Below, in pieces: positions 22,874 through 35,725 of a stretch of 64,000 nt of DNA (its first letter is position 1; the number at the start of each line of letters is the position of its first letter). This DNA is from Cichorium intybus (lineage: Eukaryota; Streptophyta; Magnoliopsida; Asterales; Asteraceae), in assembly GCA_023525715.1 (NCBI GenBank), contig CM042012.1:119680298-119744297 (forward strand). Direction: 5' to 3'. The notes beneath the pieces are model-generated. The model was given only the letters and a program-made list of their open reading frames with translations, ran no database searches and had not been told where the DNA came from. The position numbers were made by a program, and so were the translations under genes.

Positions 22874-23711
22874 TTTTACTTGGATCTGAAGATTAAGAAA
22901 CAAGCTGTGATCCGTTTCAATGTGAAATATGTGTATATGAATTACTCCTTTTCCGTTTTGATGTAAATAGCTGTTTTAGAATGGTGAATTTTGAAATGAG
23001 TTTTGAATTAGTTGGTTCCATTTTTATTTTTTATTTTTGTTTACAAAAATTGGCTTAATTTTGCTTTAGTTTTTGTTACAATTTTGGCATGTTAAGTGTT
23101 ATAAACGAGTTATTTTTCCAGTGTATTATTTTTCTGGTTTATAGGTCTTTCGAAAAAACTTTGGTACTCCATTTTTTTTTGTTCACGATTTAATAATAAC
23201 AAATAAATAGAGATTGCAAACGTTGCTCAAGTCTTGCGAACCTATAAAAATTTCTGTATAAGTGAGCAAGATGAACATAATTCGAAAGGGATTATTCTTG
23301 TGTTATTATTAAGAGAATTCAGAAAACTTCATTATTATTGTTGTAGATCTTTTTAAATTTTATTTTCCGTTTTGTATGGATATTCATAAAAATGGTCATT
23401 TTCTTTGAATACATAAAACAATGGGCGATCTTTTTTTTATTTATTATTATTTTAAATTTTGCAAAATGCCATCAAGTTCGAAACTGCCGAAGTTTTGAGA
23501 TACATTGCGTTGTTTGAACAGTTTTTGCTGACAAAATCGTATTTTGAAACTTTCAAAGTTCCCAAGTAGCCTTGCAATTTCGACACGGGTGTTGGGAACG
23601 GATGGATAAAGGACGAAATCAACAAGATAATCCGGTAACTGCAAAGATTGTGCATGATACATAACCTCATATAGCCATCCAATCGTTGAGTGCAATATAC
23701 AAAGAAATGCT
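22874..23711. other. AT-rich intergenic sequence
   Basis: Presumed 3' flank of the small gene, then sequence without recognisable genes or repeats. Several long T and A runs. Confidence 0.5.
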
Positions 23712-24175
23712 GGGAAAATGACTTATAAGGGTAATTATGTTTCAAAACTGTTTAAAAAACATCATCCAAGTTTGGTCTGTTCAAAAAACACCATCCAAGT
23801 AAGACCTTTGTACAAAAAACATCATCCAAGTAAGACTTTTGTACAAAAAACACCAACGAACTACATGTTTTGTTCAAATTTTATCCGATGGTAACCGGCT
23901 CTTGCAGGTTAAATGATGACTTGGCCTAATATTTAGTGACATGTCATAATAACAGATGAACAGTTTAACCTGCAAGAGCCGGTTAACATCGGGTAAAATT
24001 TAAACAAAACGTGTAGTTCGTTGGTGTTTTTTGTACAAAGGCCTTACTTGGATGGTGTTTTTTGTACAAAGACTTTACTTGGATGGTGTTTTTTGAACAA
24101 ACCAAACTTGGATGATGTTTTTTAAACATTTTTGAAACATAATTACCCTTATAAGTCATTTTCCCAAGAAATGCT
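23702..24175. mobile_element. Foldback MITE 1 (Mutator-like, 10-bp target duplication)
   Basis: A 454-bp palindrome (23712-24165) starts GGGAAAATGACTTATAAGGG and ends with its reverse complement. The arms are about 200 bp around a loop of about 50 bp. It is flanked by a perfect 10-bp duplication AAGAAATGCT (23702-23711 and 24166-24175). Each arm holds repeated words of the type CATCCAAGTAAGAC and TTTGTACAAAAAACA. No coding capacity. The duplication length points to Mutator-like transposase. Confidence 0.85.
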
Positions 24176-24235
24176 AGTCAATATTTTTGGGTTTTGATTC
24201 GATCAAAACACTTTAATACAACAAGCTAAATATAA

Positions 24236-24607
24236 TAAAATAAAGGGTTATTTACAGAAAAGTCCCGATATTTTGGAGAAATTAACGAAAAAGTCCCAAA
24301 ATATTTTTTTTGAACAGAAAAGCCCAGGAAACCGGTAAAATTATTCAATTTAGCCCCTTTTTTACCGGCTACCGGCAGAATTATTCAAGGGTTAAATTGA
24401 ATAGAAAAGCCCAGGAAACTGGTAAAATTATTCAATTTAGTCATTTTTTGAACAGAAAAGCCCAGGAAATCGGTAAAATTATTCAATGGTTAAATTGAAT
24501 AATTTTTTTACTTTCTTGGACTTTTCTATTCAAAAAAAATATTTTAGGACTTTTTCGTTAATTTCCCCAAAATATCGGGACTTTTCTGTAAATAATCCTA
24601 AAATAAA
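24236..24607. mobile_element. Foldback MITE 2 (Mutator-like, 9-bp target duplication)
   Basis: A 354-bp element (24245-24598) with inverted ends of about 85 bp: GGGTTATTTACAGAAAAGTC and its near-perfect complement. It is flanked by a perfect 9-bp duplication TAAAATAAA (24236-24244 and 24599-24607). The centre carries three direct copies of an AGAAAAGCCCAGGAAA... unit. No coding capacity. Confidence 0.8.
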
Positions 24608-25447
24608 TACAAAACTATCGTATGCTATTAGATCTATCAATAGATTATTAAAAATATAAATTAACACTAGTACAGAAGTCATTTGTTGGTGCGATGGATT
24701 TTTCTTAATTGATGCGATTGAACATGATAAACCGCATTATAAAGTGAAAAAACAATGATATCGTATCGATAAAAGCAGCAACCGCACCATTTATAATGTT
24801 TGTTGATGCGGTAACTATTAATCGCATTAAAAATTGTTTAATTAGTGCGGGTTCGTCCAATGACACTATTAAAACCTTATTTTTACTATGAAAGTTTACA
24901 ATCGCACTTTTAAAACCGTGTTTTTTTACTGCGAAAGTTTACAATCGCACCTTTAAAACGTCATTTGTTGGTGCGGTAACTTTTAATCGCATTAATATTT
25001 TTTTAATTAGTGTGTGTTCGTCCAAATACACTATTAAAACCTTTTTTACCGCGAAAGTATACAATCGCACCTTTAAACCCGTATTTTTAAAGTCAAATTT
25101 TATAATCGCACATTTAAAACGTCATTTGTTGGTGCGGTAAGTTTGGATTGCATTAAAAAATGATTGTTATTTAAATACAATAAATTTGGGGCTTTTGTTA
25201 ATTCTGAAATCGTCATTCGATCAACCTTCTCCTTCTTCTTCAAGATCACCTAGTTGCATTTACTTCACTTCATTAAAACCAGTTGCATTTACTTCTCTTC
25301 AGTTAATGTAAGTTTATATCAAACCTTTGTTAATTTCGTTAACATTGAAGTCATTATATAACACCCGACAACTGAAACTTATATTTCAAACATTTATGAA
25401 CCGAATAACAGAAACATTCCTTAATTGTTGTTTATTTTAATTTTTAG

Positions 25448-26490
25448 ATGGATCGTTATTATTGGATGTACAAAACTTCACGTATGTACAGAACTTATAT
25501 CAAGGGAGTTGAAGATTTTATTAGTGTTGCTAAAGCAGATAGTGTAAAAAATGGAAGGCGGTCGATTTCTTGTCCTTGCATCAAATGTAAGAAATTTCAA
25601 AGTGTTACTGATACTGGATCAATAGAGTACCATCTGTTGGAAAATGGATTTGTGCCTAATTACACTTGTTGGTCAAGACATGGAGAATCACTATATGATT
25701 GTAGCACATCGTCAAGCAATTTACAGAGTAATGAAAACAGAGTACCAATTAACGACGATGATCAGAACTCAAATGACCCCAACGAGAATTTCAAAGAAAT
25801 GTTTGATGACATGGAGACAAATATGGGTGATGATGAACAAGGGAAATTACACCGTATGTTTGAAGAAGCAGAAACACCCTTATATAAGGGTTCTAAATAT
25901 ATGAAACTTGATGCGGTGTTGAAGTTGATGAACTTAAAGTTGAAAAACGGATGGAGCGACAAAAGTTTTACAAGTCTATTAGAGCTTTTGCATGACTTGC
26001 TTTCAGAAGACAATGGATTACCACTTTCCACTTACCAAGCAAAAAAATTAATGTCTCCTATGGGATTGGAAGTGGAAAGAATACATGCATATCCAAATAA
26101 TTGCATGTTGTTCAGAAAGGAGCATGAAAATACTCATAACTGTGTTCTGTGTCAGGCATCAAGGTATAAAAGGAAAAATAAGGACGATAAAGTTGATGAC
26201 GATGTGACAAAAAATGGACCTCCGATTAAAATGTTGTGGTATCTTCCTATCATACCAAGACTGAAAAGGTTATTTTCAAATGAGAAGGAAACAAAGTTAG
26301 TCTGTTGGCATTCGGAAGAACGGCTATCCGACAGAAAATTGAGGCATGTTGTGGATTCACCTCAGTGGAGAAACATCGATAAGAAGTATCCTGCTTTTGG
26401 AAAGGAAATGTGAAACTTACGGTTTGGGCTTAGTTCGGACGAGATCAATCCTTTCCCAAGTAAATATAATTGGAAGACTGCAAAGGTTTG
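25448..26490 (+). pseudogene. CACTA transposase (TNP2-type), N-terminal part
   Basis: The frame begins MDRYYWMYK and carries the transposase-associated domain (residues about 5-80, with CPCIKCK and the LLENGFVPNYTCW stretch). An acidic linker follows, then the start of the TNP2 domain (YPNNCMLFRKEH, CVLCQASRY, IPRLKRLF). It stops at TGA 26411-26413; after that the same frame continues with NLRFGLSSDEINPF up to a donor-like site near 26490. The catalytic core is missing. The encoded protein, if made, could bind but not move DNA. Confidence 0.85.
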
Positions 26491-26561
26491 TTTTAAATTT
26501 TATTTTTTTTTATTAATTTATATGAAGGTGTTGAAAATATTTATTTGTGATTTATTTGCAG

Positions 26562-26848
26562 TGCTTCAAACAAAAAGACATCTGAGAATGTGGTTTTGTA
26601 GTTATCAAACATATGCAGAAGTTTGTTGAGACGATTCAACACAATTGTCCCACTGAAGTAAGTGTTCTTTGCGTATAAAAATATCAATTTTTTTTTTGTA
26701 TACCTGAATATAATATTGTTGTATTTGCTTTTAGTTTTGGAAGAAGAACATGTTTATTTCGAGTGATGATATCGAGCAAACGGTATTAAATCTAATACCA
26801 AAGTTAGTTCGCAAGGAGATTGAAGGCCGCCTAGAGAATACCCGATAA
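26562..26848 (+). pseudogene. Remnants of downstream CACTA transposase exons
   Basis: Short pieces read like transposase C-terminal sequence: one after an acceptor-like TTTGCAG (26562) and one ending at 26848 (FWKKNMFISSDDIEQ...). They are interrupted by stops and AT-rich intron-like stretches. The large middle part of the gene has been deleted. Confidence 0.4.
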
Positions 26849-27109
26849 GATACGAATTTGTGTAGTATTGTTCTCGGACATATCTTTATACCATTATAGT
26901 ATTGTACTCTATAAGATACACATTTGTATATTGTATACTTATGAATGTTGGTACTGGAACAAATATTTGTATAATGACCCGAAATAAATTTAGAGTGCCT
27001 AATATATGATTATATTCATGGACCGAAATAAATTTTGGTGCAATTTGGTTGTTTTTTGTATCATGGGCCACAGCTACTTGGTAGTACTAAGCTCATATGG
27101 CACGCAAAG

Positions 27110-27420
27110 CCCATGTGTCAGGTTAAGCCCAAATGACAGACTAAGCCCATGTGTCACGCTAAGCCCAAATGGCAGACTAAGCCCATGTGGTAGGCTAAGC
27201 CCAAATGGCAGACTAAGCCCAAACGGTAGACTAAGCCCAAACGGTAGACTAAGCCCATGTTTCAGGCTAAGCCCAAACGGAAGACTAAGCCCATGTGTCA
27301 GGCTAAGCCCAAATGGCAGACTAAGCCCATGTGGTAGGCTAAGCCCAAATGGCAGACTAAGCCCATGTGTCACGCTAAGCCCAAATGGCAGACTAAGCCA
27401 TGTGGTAAGCCTAAGCCAAA
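27110..27420. repeat. 18-bp minisatellite in the CACTA 3' part
   Basis: About 17 tandem copies of an 18-bp unit, alternating CTAAGCCCAAATGGCAGA and CTAAGCCCATGTGTCAGG. Because 18 is a multiple of three and units lack stops, both strands stay open over the array and show hexapeptide repeats; I do not regard these as genes. Confidence 0.9.
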
Positions 27421-27664
27421 TTATATGATGTGGATACAATTATATGTTGCGTTGTTTTAATGATGCAGGTTGTATGTATTTAGTGTGGTGTTCTATTCTT
27501 TCAGGAAAGCTCATTTGATGCGGTTCTATTCATTGTTAGTGCGGTTTGGTAAACCGCACTATTAAATGTGCTATTTAATAATGCGCAATATTTAGGTGCA
27601 GTTGAATAACCGCACCATTTAACCATTTTAACCGCATCAACAAATGACTTCTGTACTAGTGTAA

Positions 27665-28841
<1,177 letters not shown>

Positions 28842-28860
28842 TTTGGCGCCATCCGTTGTG
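28842..28860 (+). other. Primer binding site region of Tat-X
   Basis: TTTGGCGCCATCCGTTGTG directly follows the LTR. The TTTGGCGCC start is usual for Tat elements; I cannot name the priming tRNA with certainty. Confidence 0.6.
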
Positions 28861-28897
28861 TGCACAACACAACTAACCCATAAGCAAGCATACAACC

Positions 28898-29155
28898 ATG
28901 ATCGGCGGGGAAAGCAGTGGCGCTTCACCAAGTCCGATGAGACCCATGCACTCACTGGACAATGCTGAAACACCCACTGTGTCCTCCGCTGTAGCAACAT
29001 CAACGCCGCTAGCGACAACCCCATTCCTACCATGGCAACTATCAACACCCACCACGCCGGTGTCGCAAGGGATACACTTCCCACCCCTACGTACCTATGT
29101 CATTCCCAACCACAACAACACAACAGGCCACGCTAGCACCGATAATAAGCGCTAA
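28898..29155 (+). pseudogene. Tat-X gag, N-terminal piece
   Basis: Starts at the first ATG after the primer site (MIGGESSGASPSP). Pro/Thr/Ser-rich low-complexity N-terminus as in other Tat gag proteins. Ends at an internal stop; the frame changes before the next piece. Confidence 0.55.
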
Positions 29156-29282
29156 GCCTCCGCTGGAAACTCTCACAAACACAACTCAGACACCGACTAC
29201 CACGCATACACTACCATACACGGTCTCTCTGCCACCTTTCACACCGGTAACACCATTTTCCTAAGCTTATCTAACGACACCA

Positions 29283-29786
29283 ATGGGAAGCCACCACCTC
29301 ATACCCACATTTCCAATACCTCCACAATTCCCCTACACACCGTTACAAAAATATACACCAATGCCAAGAAGCAACCAATCTCCGTTCGTAAAAGAACTGT
29401 TAAACTACGAAATTCCAAGCACGACTAAGTTACCAACCCTCAAAACTTACAATGGTACCTCCGACCCCGACAGCCACATAGACACATACGAGTGGCATAT
29501 GCAATCTTTGAAATTGGATGAGAGGTTATGGTGCACATACTTCCCGACAACCCTGGATGGCAATGCGGGAGCCTGGTTCAGAAGCCTAGCTCCGAACAGC
29601 ATCCATAACTTTGAACAACTAAAGCAGCAGTTCTTAATGAACTTCATGCAGCTACGAAAATATAGAGGGGATAATAGCGCCATTATGGGGTGTAAGCAAC
29701 GAGAAGGCGAATCCCTAAAAGACTACTTCCAAAGATTCAATAGGGCCACCTGGATGTTCCGGGACAAGACGACAAGCTTATTATAG
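29283..29786 (+). pseudogene. Tat-X gag, capsid-like domain
   Basis: 167 residues. From about residue 50 it follows the retrotransposon gag domain (YNGTSDPDSHIDTY..., FPTTLDGNAGAWF, FEQLKQQFLMNF, RFNRAT). It builds the intracellular particle. It is in a different frame from both neighbours, so small indels have broken gag at about 29160-29280 and 29787-29827. Confidence 0.8.
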
Positions 29787-29827
29787 GGGCATTCACATGG
29801 GGTCTCCTACCAGCACCGCTCTCAAGG

Positions 29828-30409
29828 ATGTTCTTGGGGAGACCGCCTAAGTCCCAACATGAGATGAAGGAGAGAGTAGAGCGATTCCTCCGACAGGAGG
29901 AAGGCACAGCTGAGAAACAGGCATACTTCCGGGCCGCTACAGAGAGACGAGGGGACAGATTCCACAGCTACCCGTACAGCGCGACAGCCCAGCGATACGC
30001 GAATCCGGGCAATCGCCCGTTCCGGAAATACAATGTACACCATAAAGACAGAGGACGTGGTCGACGCAACGATGTATATACCATCCGGGACGGTCACAAC
30101 CGAAGAAACCCAGGAGACACAGTCAGATACTGCGAATACCACCGTAGCAAGACCCACAATACAAACAACTGCACCATGCTACACAGAAAAGTAGCCGACA
30201 AACAGCTGAAAGGCAACCTAATCGAAATCGCAAGAAACCTTCGAGACAGAAACGAGAGAGAGCAGCAAGCCGCCAAACCACAAAGGGGTGGCCACCAGCA
30301 CAAAGAGCCAGAAAAAGAAATCCTCGCCATCCGATCATTCCCGCAGAGCAGGAATTCTCGAACAGCGACCCCAAACCAGTCCAATTGCAGGGAGACGACC
30401 CCCTGGTAA
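29828..30409 (+). pseudogene. Tat-X gag C-terminus with zinc-finger-like motif
   Basis: 193 residues, basic and Arg-rich. It carries a CX2HX4HX4C motif (CEYHRSKTHNTNNC), the variant nucleocapsid finger typical of Tat elements. It overlaps the start of the protease-RT segment in another frame. Confidence 0.75.
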
Positions 30410-31440
30410 TAGCAGGATACGTAGGACAAACTAAAATACACAGGGTTTACATAGATGGGGGTAGCGCCGCAGACATCCTCTTTGAGAATTGCTTCACACA
30501 ACTCCCCCAAGTAACCAAAGATGGTCTCAAACCCGCAAAGGGAAGACTAGTAGGATTCACTGGCCATAACATATGGCTGCTGGGAATCCTCCCAGTCCCC
30601 TTCACGCTACGAAGCTACGACGACAAGATCAAGAAAATAGTTTTGATCGAATTCGTGGTCGTACGAACCCCTTCAGAGCATAACATCCTGCTTGGAAGAC
30701 CCGGCCTGCTAAAATTCGGAGTCGTGGCGTCAACCGTACACGGCACCCTAAAATTTCAGACACCAGAAAGGCCAGCCACAGTAATCGCCAGCATATATAA
30801 ACCACTGGAGTGCTGCCAGATACTCCATCCGTCGGAACTCACCCGAAATCAAAAGCGCCCAAGATTGGAGACGGCAAACGCCAATGTAATCATAAACCCG
30901 GATTACCCGGAACAACCAATCAAAATAGGGACCACTTTGCCAAGAGAAATACGCAGCGAGCTGATAGCCCTCCTGCAACAATACAAGCAAGTCTTTGCAT
31001 GGAAGCCCACAGATATGGTGGGCATAGAAAGAGAAATCATTGAACACGGTCTCAACATCCAACCGGGCAGTACCCCAGTAAAACAAAAAAAGTGGGGACA
31101 AGCAGGAGAACACAATGACGCTATCAACAAAGAAGTAACAAAACTGGTCCAGGCGGGAATCCAGAGGGAGGCAATATTCCCCACGTGGATCGCGAACCCC
31201 GTGATGGTCAAAAAATATGATGGCAGCTGGCGGATGTGCATTGACTATAAAGACTTCAATAGAGCTTGCCCAAAAGATAGCTACCCGCTGCCAGAGATAG
31301 ATCAAAAGATTGAATCACTGCACGGATTTCGCTGGAAATGTTTCTTGGACGCCTACAAAAGCTACCACCAGATCTTGATGAAAAAAGAGGATGAGGAAAA
31401 GACAATGTTCTACACAGACCACGGGACCTTTTGCTACTAA
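30385..31440 (+). pseudogene. Tat-X protease and N-terminal reverse transcriptase
   Basis: 351 residues. Aspartic protease with DGGSAADILF (Asp24) and ILLGRPGLLKFG. After a linker comes the start of RT (MVKKYDGSWRMCIDYKDFN, then CPKDSYPLPEIDQ). Ends at TAA 31438-31440 inside RT; the next segment continues in the same frame. Confidence 0.85.
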
Positions 31441-31443
31441 AAA

Positions 31444-32247
31444 ATGCCTTTCGAATTAAAGAATGCAGGCGCCACATACCAGCGACTGGTGGATCGAGTA
31501 TTTGCTCATCAAATCGGCCGGAACATCGAAGTCTACGTGGATGATAGGGTGATTAAGAGCAGAAATGGCCCAGACCTACTGGAAGAAATACGAGAAACGC
31601 TCACCACCCTGGAGAAAACCAAAATGAAACTAAACTCGTCCAAGTGTACCTTCGTCGTGGAGGAGGGACAGTTCCTGGGGTATTACATCACCAACGATGG
31701 AATCCAGCCCAACCCGAGCAAAGTGAAGGACTTAGTGGAGACAACAACTCCAGCCACGCTGAAGGACATGCAAGGCCTGAACAGAAAATTGACAGCGCTA
31801 GGAAGATTCGTAGCGAAATTGGCAGAAGCAGCAATACCATTGTTCAACACCCTAAAAGGTGACGTAAACAGAGGTGGCTTCAAATGGACCCCCGACGCAG
31901 ACAAGGCATGGCAGCAACTGAAGAAAGTATTAACCACCTTGCCAACACTGTCCAGCCCGATCGCCGGGGAAACGCTAATAATGTACTTATCGGCCTCCAG
32001 AGAAGCCATCTTAGCGGTATTGGTAACAGAATGGGGAGGCAAACAATCACCGATGTACTTTGTAAGTAGGGCACTACAAGGACCGGAAATCAATTACCTG
32101 ATCTTAGAAAAGCTGGTTCTCGCGTTAATATACGCTGCAAGACGCCTACGACGGTATTTCCAGGCCCACAAAATCGAAGTAAGAACGAGCCAGCCGCTCA
32201 AGCAAATAATGATGAAACCAGAGACATCAGGAAGGCTGGCAAAATAG
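31444..32247 (+). pseudogene. Tat-X reverse transcriptase core and first RNase H
   Basis: 267 residues, same frame as 30385-31440. Contains MPFELKNAGATYQR and the catalytic YVDD at residues 31-34. The first RNase H region that follows is poorly conserved at its catalytic positions, as usual in Tat elements with a second RNase H. Ends at TAG 32245-32247 where a Trp is expected (TGG to TAG). Confidence 0.85.
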
Positions 32248-32823
32248 GCAATCGAACTCGAAGAACACGACATAGAGTATCGCCCGCGAGTAAGCATCAA
32301 GGGGCAGGCGCTGGCGGATTTCCTGCTGGAAATACCAGAAGCTGAGGGCCTACAATGCAATACGATAACCGCCCCAGAAAAAGAAAACACAATTTGGAAG
32401 TTATACACAGATGGCGCCGCCGGAAAGGAAGGCTGCGGCGCATGTTTGATCCTCCAAAACCCTCAGAACGAAGAAATGACATACGCGTTGAGATTCGACT
32501 TCCAGACCTCCAACAACGAAGCAGAGTTCGAGGCATTAATCGTCGGCCTATGCCTTGCAACGAGCAATGGGGTTAAAGACTTAGAAGTCCTCAGCAATTC
32601 CATGCTAGTAACAAACCAGGTAAATGGGGTGTATGAAGCTCGGGATCCTAGAATGAAGCGATACGTGGAAATGGTGATCAGCATGGCCAAAGTATTCAAC
32701 TCGTTCACCATCAGACAAATTCCAAGGTCGGAGAATCGGAGGGCCGACGCACTAAGCAAGCTGGCGTCGACATCCTTCGACCATCTAACGAAGAAAGTGC
32801 TAGTGGAGGTACTTAAAGAATGA
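32248..32823 (+). pseudogene. Tat-X archaeal-type RNase H (second RNase H)
   Basis: Same frame. KLYTDGAAGKEGCGACLIL opens an archaeal-type RNase H, followed by FQTSNNEAEFEAL and the NRRADALSKLAS end. This extra domain is the hallmark of the Tat lineage. Ends at TGA 32821-32823. Confidence 0.85.
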
Positions 32824-33605
32824 AGCATCGACGAAACCCAAGTGAAAGAAATATCAAACTAAAAAACATCATGGATGACCCCGATCGTTGAGTACATCAA
32901 ACATGGAATCTTGCCAGAAGACGAGACGTAATCCAGGAAGATCAGAATCAAAGCCCCACAATACTCCATAATGGACGGGAAGTTATACAAGAAATGATAC
33001 CTTGTTCCATGGCTAAAATGCATCACCAGCCGGGAGGGACAAGAAATATTGCAAGAAACACACTCTGGGGACGCAGGAGCACACGAAGGCGCGAGAGAAC
33101 TAGCCGGAAGAATACTGCGAATGGGCGTATACTGGCCAGAAATCCAACAGGACGCAGTGGAATTAACAAAGAAATGTGTTGCATGCCAGACATTTGCGCC
33201 GGTGCAGAACCTACCCTCCACACAACTAACGAGCATAGCGGGCCCCTGGCCGTTTCATCAGTGGGGACTAGATATAGTAGGCCGTTTCCCGGAAGCGTCT
33301 GGAAAAGTGAAGTTCTGAATCGTAGCAGTAGACTATTTCACAAAGTGGATTGAGGCCGAGCCCGTATCCAACATCTCAGGAAGGTCAATAATCAAATTCA
33401 TGTGGAAGTCCATCCTTACACGATTCGGTACACCAAGAACCCTAGTCAGCGGCAATGGACTCCAGTTCGCGACAATGGACTCCAGTTCGCGGAAAACCCT
33501 TCCAAAGGATGGTGCACCGATAGGCAAATCCACTAACGATTTACCTCAGTGGCCCACCCACAAGCAAACGGTCAAACGGAGATATCAAACAAAACGATAG
33601 TGAAC
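32824..33605 (+). pseudogene. Tat-X integrase, N-terminal part up to the Athila-N insertion
   Basis: Same frame, with several stops (about 32860, 32929, 32996 and 33316). The zinc region with CVACQ (33175-33189) and the first catalytic Asp (WGLDIVG) can be read. The second catalytic site reads SGNGLQF where SDNG is expected, so the Asp is lost. A 20-bp tandem duplication at 33453-33492 shifts the frame. The segment ends in GQTEISNK just before the Athila-N insertion. Confidence 0.85.
33453..33492 (+). repeat. 20-bp tandem duplication in Tat-X integrase
   Basis: CAATGGACTCCAGTTCGCG(A/G) is present twice in tandem (33453-33472, 33473-33492), directly at the second catalytic site. It adds 20 bp and so changes the frame. 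Confidence 0.85.
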
Positions 33606-34717
33606 TGACAACGCAGCGGTCGTCGTGCGGTCAAAAATAAAAAAAACCTAACACACACTAGTATAGCGGTAGTCAGGGTCGATCCACAGGAGCTTCGTGG
33701 TTAGACCAAATGAGAGATTACTAACTAGTAGTGTCACAGCTACAGTCGGAGGATCTACTTTCTATCTTCCTAATCACTTATACCATAAAGCAATGAACAA
33801 ACAAACTCAAGCCAAGCTAAGCTAAGCTCAAATGAACCTAGTCACTTTCTGAAATCAGAAGTACATCTCTGAATCAGAAGCAATCAAAAGCATCCAAACT
33901 AAGCAAAACCAAGCAAAGCATAAACTAGCCACTAACTAAAGTTCTACTGAACAGTTACTAGCCAAAGTTCAATGCCTAAACACTAACCTAATTAGCTACT
34001 GATTTCAGCAAAGGAAAACAGTCCCAACAAGGTTAAAACAATATCCAAACACCATTCAAACATTCAAAACCAAACACAAGCATAAAAACACCGAAATACC
34101 AACATTAATCATAACCAAATGATTTCCATTCACCAAACTCAGATCCAAACATAAAAACAGTAACTCAAGGATCCAAAAACATAAACCAAAGCTAGATATC
34201 AATGGTTGTCACTCCCAGAGATACAAACCAAGGCTAACTACTAACTACTTAATTGAAAGTAAAAGCTAAAACTAACCAATACCAAATGAGAGTCTTCTGG
34301 AACGAAATCTTGGAGTCAAAGAGCTTCAAGGTTGATTTTACACCCGGTCTTTGCTAGGGTTTTCGGCTAGAAATGCCTCTATTTATAGTTGCAATTTTCC
34401 CGCAGCCGCGCCGCGCAGATGAAGAATCCGCGGCGCGCGTACTAATCTTTTCCCGTTTCTTCGGTATTTGAATGTGTTCCACCGCCTTAAGCCCACGTCG
34501 CGCAGATGAGATATCCGCGGCGCGCGTACGAGTTTCCTTGATTTTTCGTTCTTTTCCAAACTTCTTCCTTTTGCACGCTTTTAGTCCCTATTTCCATTCT
34601 TTTTCTCCAAACAAGTCCCGGCACGAAAAGTGAGAATACCCAGACATATTTGATATAATTTTATCAAGAACAGGGCTCAACAACGCCTAAAATACTTGAT
34701 ATCACTAGGCGTTGTCA
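33606..34717 (-). repeat. 3' LTR of Athila-N
   Basis: 1112 bp; plus-strand ends TGACAACGCAGC...GGCGTTGTCA. About 20 hand-counted differences from the other LTR (about 2%). Contains TATA (CTATAAATAG near 34380) and two pairs of CpG-rich motifs (34404-34440, 34495-34530). Confidence 0.93.
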
Positions 34718-34732
34718 AACACCCCACACTTG
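34718..34732 (-). other. Polypurine tract of Athila-N
   Basis: Minus strand AAGTGTGGGGTGTT directly precedes the 3' LTR. Similar AAGTGTGGGG words occur at about 35350, 35570 and 37502. Confidence 0.65.
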
Positions 34733-35725
34733 TGCCTTGCTTGTCCCCAAGCAAGAGAGTTTTTAACAAATTATAATAAAGACTCAAACAATTTTTGACT
34801 GTGTTCAGTTTCAAAGTTTATTGCTCTTTGAGTTAGAGTGGAATAGTTTGCGAAAACATAATTGAATTGCTCTTTGGAATTCATGGCTTTCTGGAGAACC
34901 CTTGATTACAAATTTTCTGTCCACAATGAAGTGTACTTACTCATTCAGATTCTAAAGGCCATTAAGGAATTGTCCATGACTTTCGATGTTGTCCGTGTAG
35001 CGAGCTTTCGGAAATACCATCCCAGACCAGACGATCTTAGGTGGTAAGGTGCATAAGGCCCACCCATTTTAGACCTACCGGCTCGAACAACAAAGGCCAC
35101 ATATTGACTTTTCCTTCCTAAACTCCAATCGTAAAACAGCTCAATCTTCTAACTCGTAAAACTCAACTTATTTGACTAACTAATAGCATGATCACAAATA
35201 AACAGTATTTATTGAAAAATACTAGTGCTATCACAATCACAAACCATTCATTTCAAAATTGCAATTTATTAAAAATTTTGAAAAATATTGCCAAAAATTG
35301 AAAAATTGATCATTTATGCAAAAATTTCAAAAAAATATTTTCTCTTTCGACCGTCCACACCCCACACTTAAAACCGTACAACGTCCCCGTTGTACAAAAA
35401 TTAATTTCAAAAAAAGGGAGAAAGAGTTACCCCTTTTTGGACGATAGACTGTTTGGTACTCAATATCACAGGTATAATTGCGAACAAACGGATCCTTGAT
35501 TTCGTATTCCGGAGTTGTAGCGCTACAGTGAACACATCGGTGGTCGAGACAAGTGGAAGGGGCACGGTGACCCCACACTTGTCTGAGACAACTCCTTCTC
35601 AATTTGGTGTATCATGCATAACTCAACAAACAAATTACAAATAAAATATAAACAAAGATACAGATAGTAATGTCATAAATTTTGTACATATATCCCAAAA
35701 GAAATAAAAAGAAAGAAAAAGTACA
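34733..35725. other. Athila-N non-coding 3' part
   Basis: Between the ORF-1-like gene and the 3' LTR. AT-rich with several stops; no gene seen. Confidence 0.6.

Larger units (their letters stand above)
24662..27664 (+). mobile_element. Defective CACTA (En/Spm) transposon
   Basis: A 2997-bp element (24665-27661) with terminal inverted repeats CACTAGTACAGAAGTCATTT extending about 24-28 bp, and a perfect 3-bp duplication TAA on both sides (24662-24664, 27662-27664). The subterminal regions carry many copies of words such as GTGCGGTAA and ATCGCACCTTTAAAA, typical transposase-binding zones. The transposase gene is reduced to its N-terminal part plus a scrap, and an 18-bp minisatellite fills the 3' part. 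It is non-autonomous. Confidence 0.92.

Noticed and set aside
24310..24498. 62-codon frame with repeated NRKAQE...GKIIQ
   Set aside because: It arises from three direct copies of a short unit inside MITE 2, not from a gene.
27006..27428. Hexapeptide-repeat frames on both strands
   Set aside because: Explained by the 18-bp minisatellite without stops; no start context or homology.
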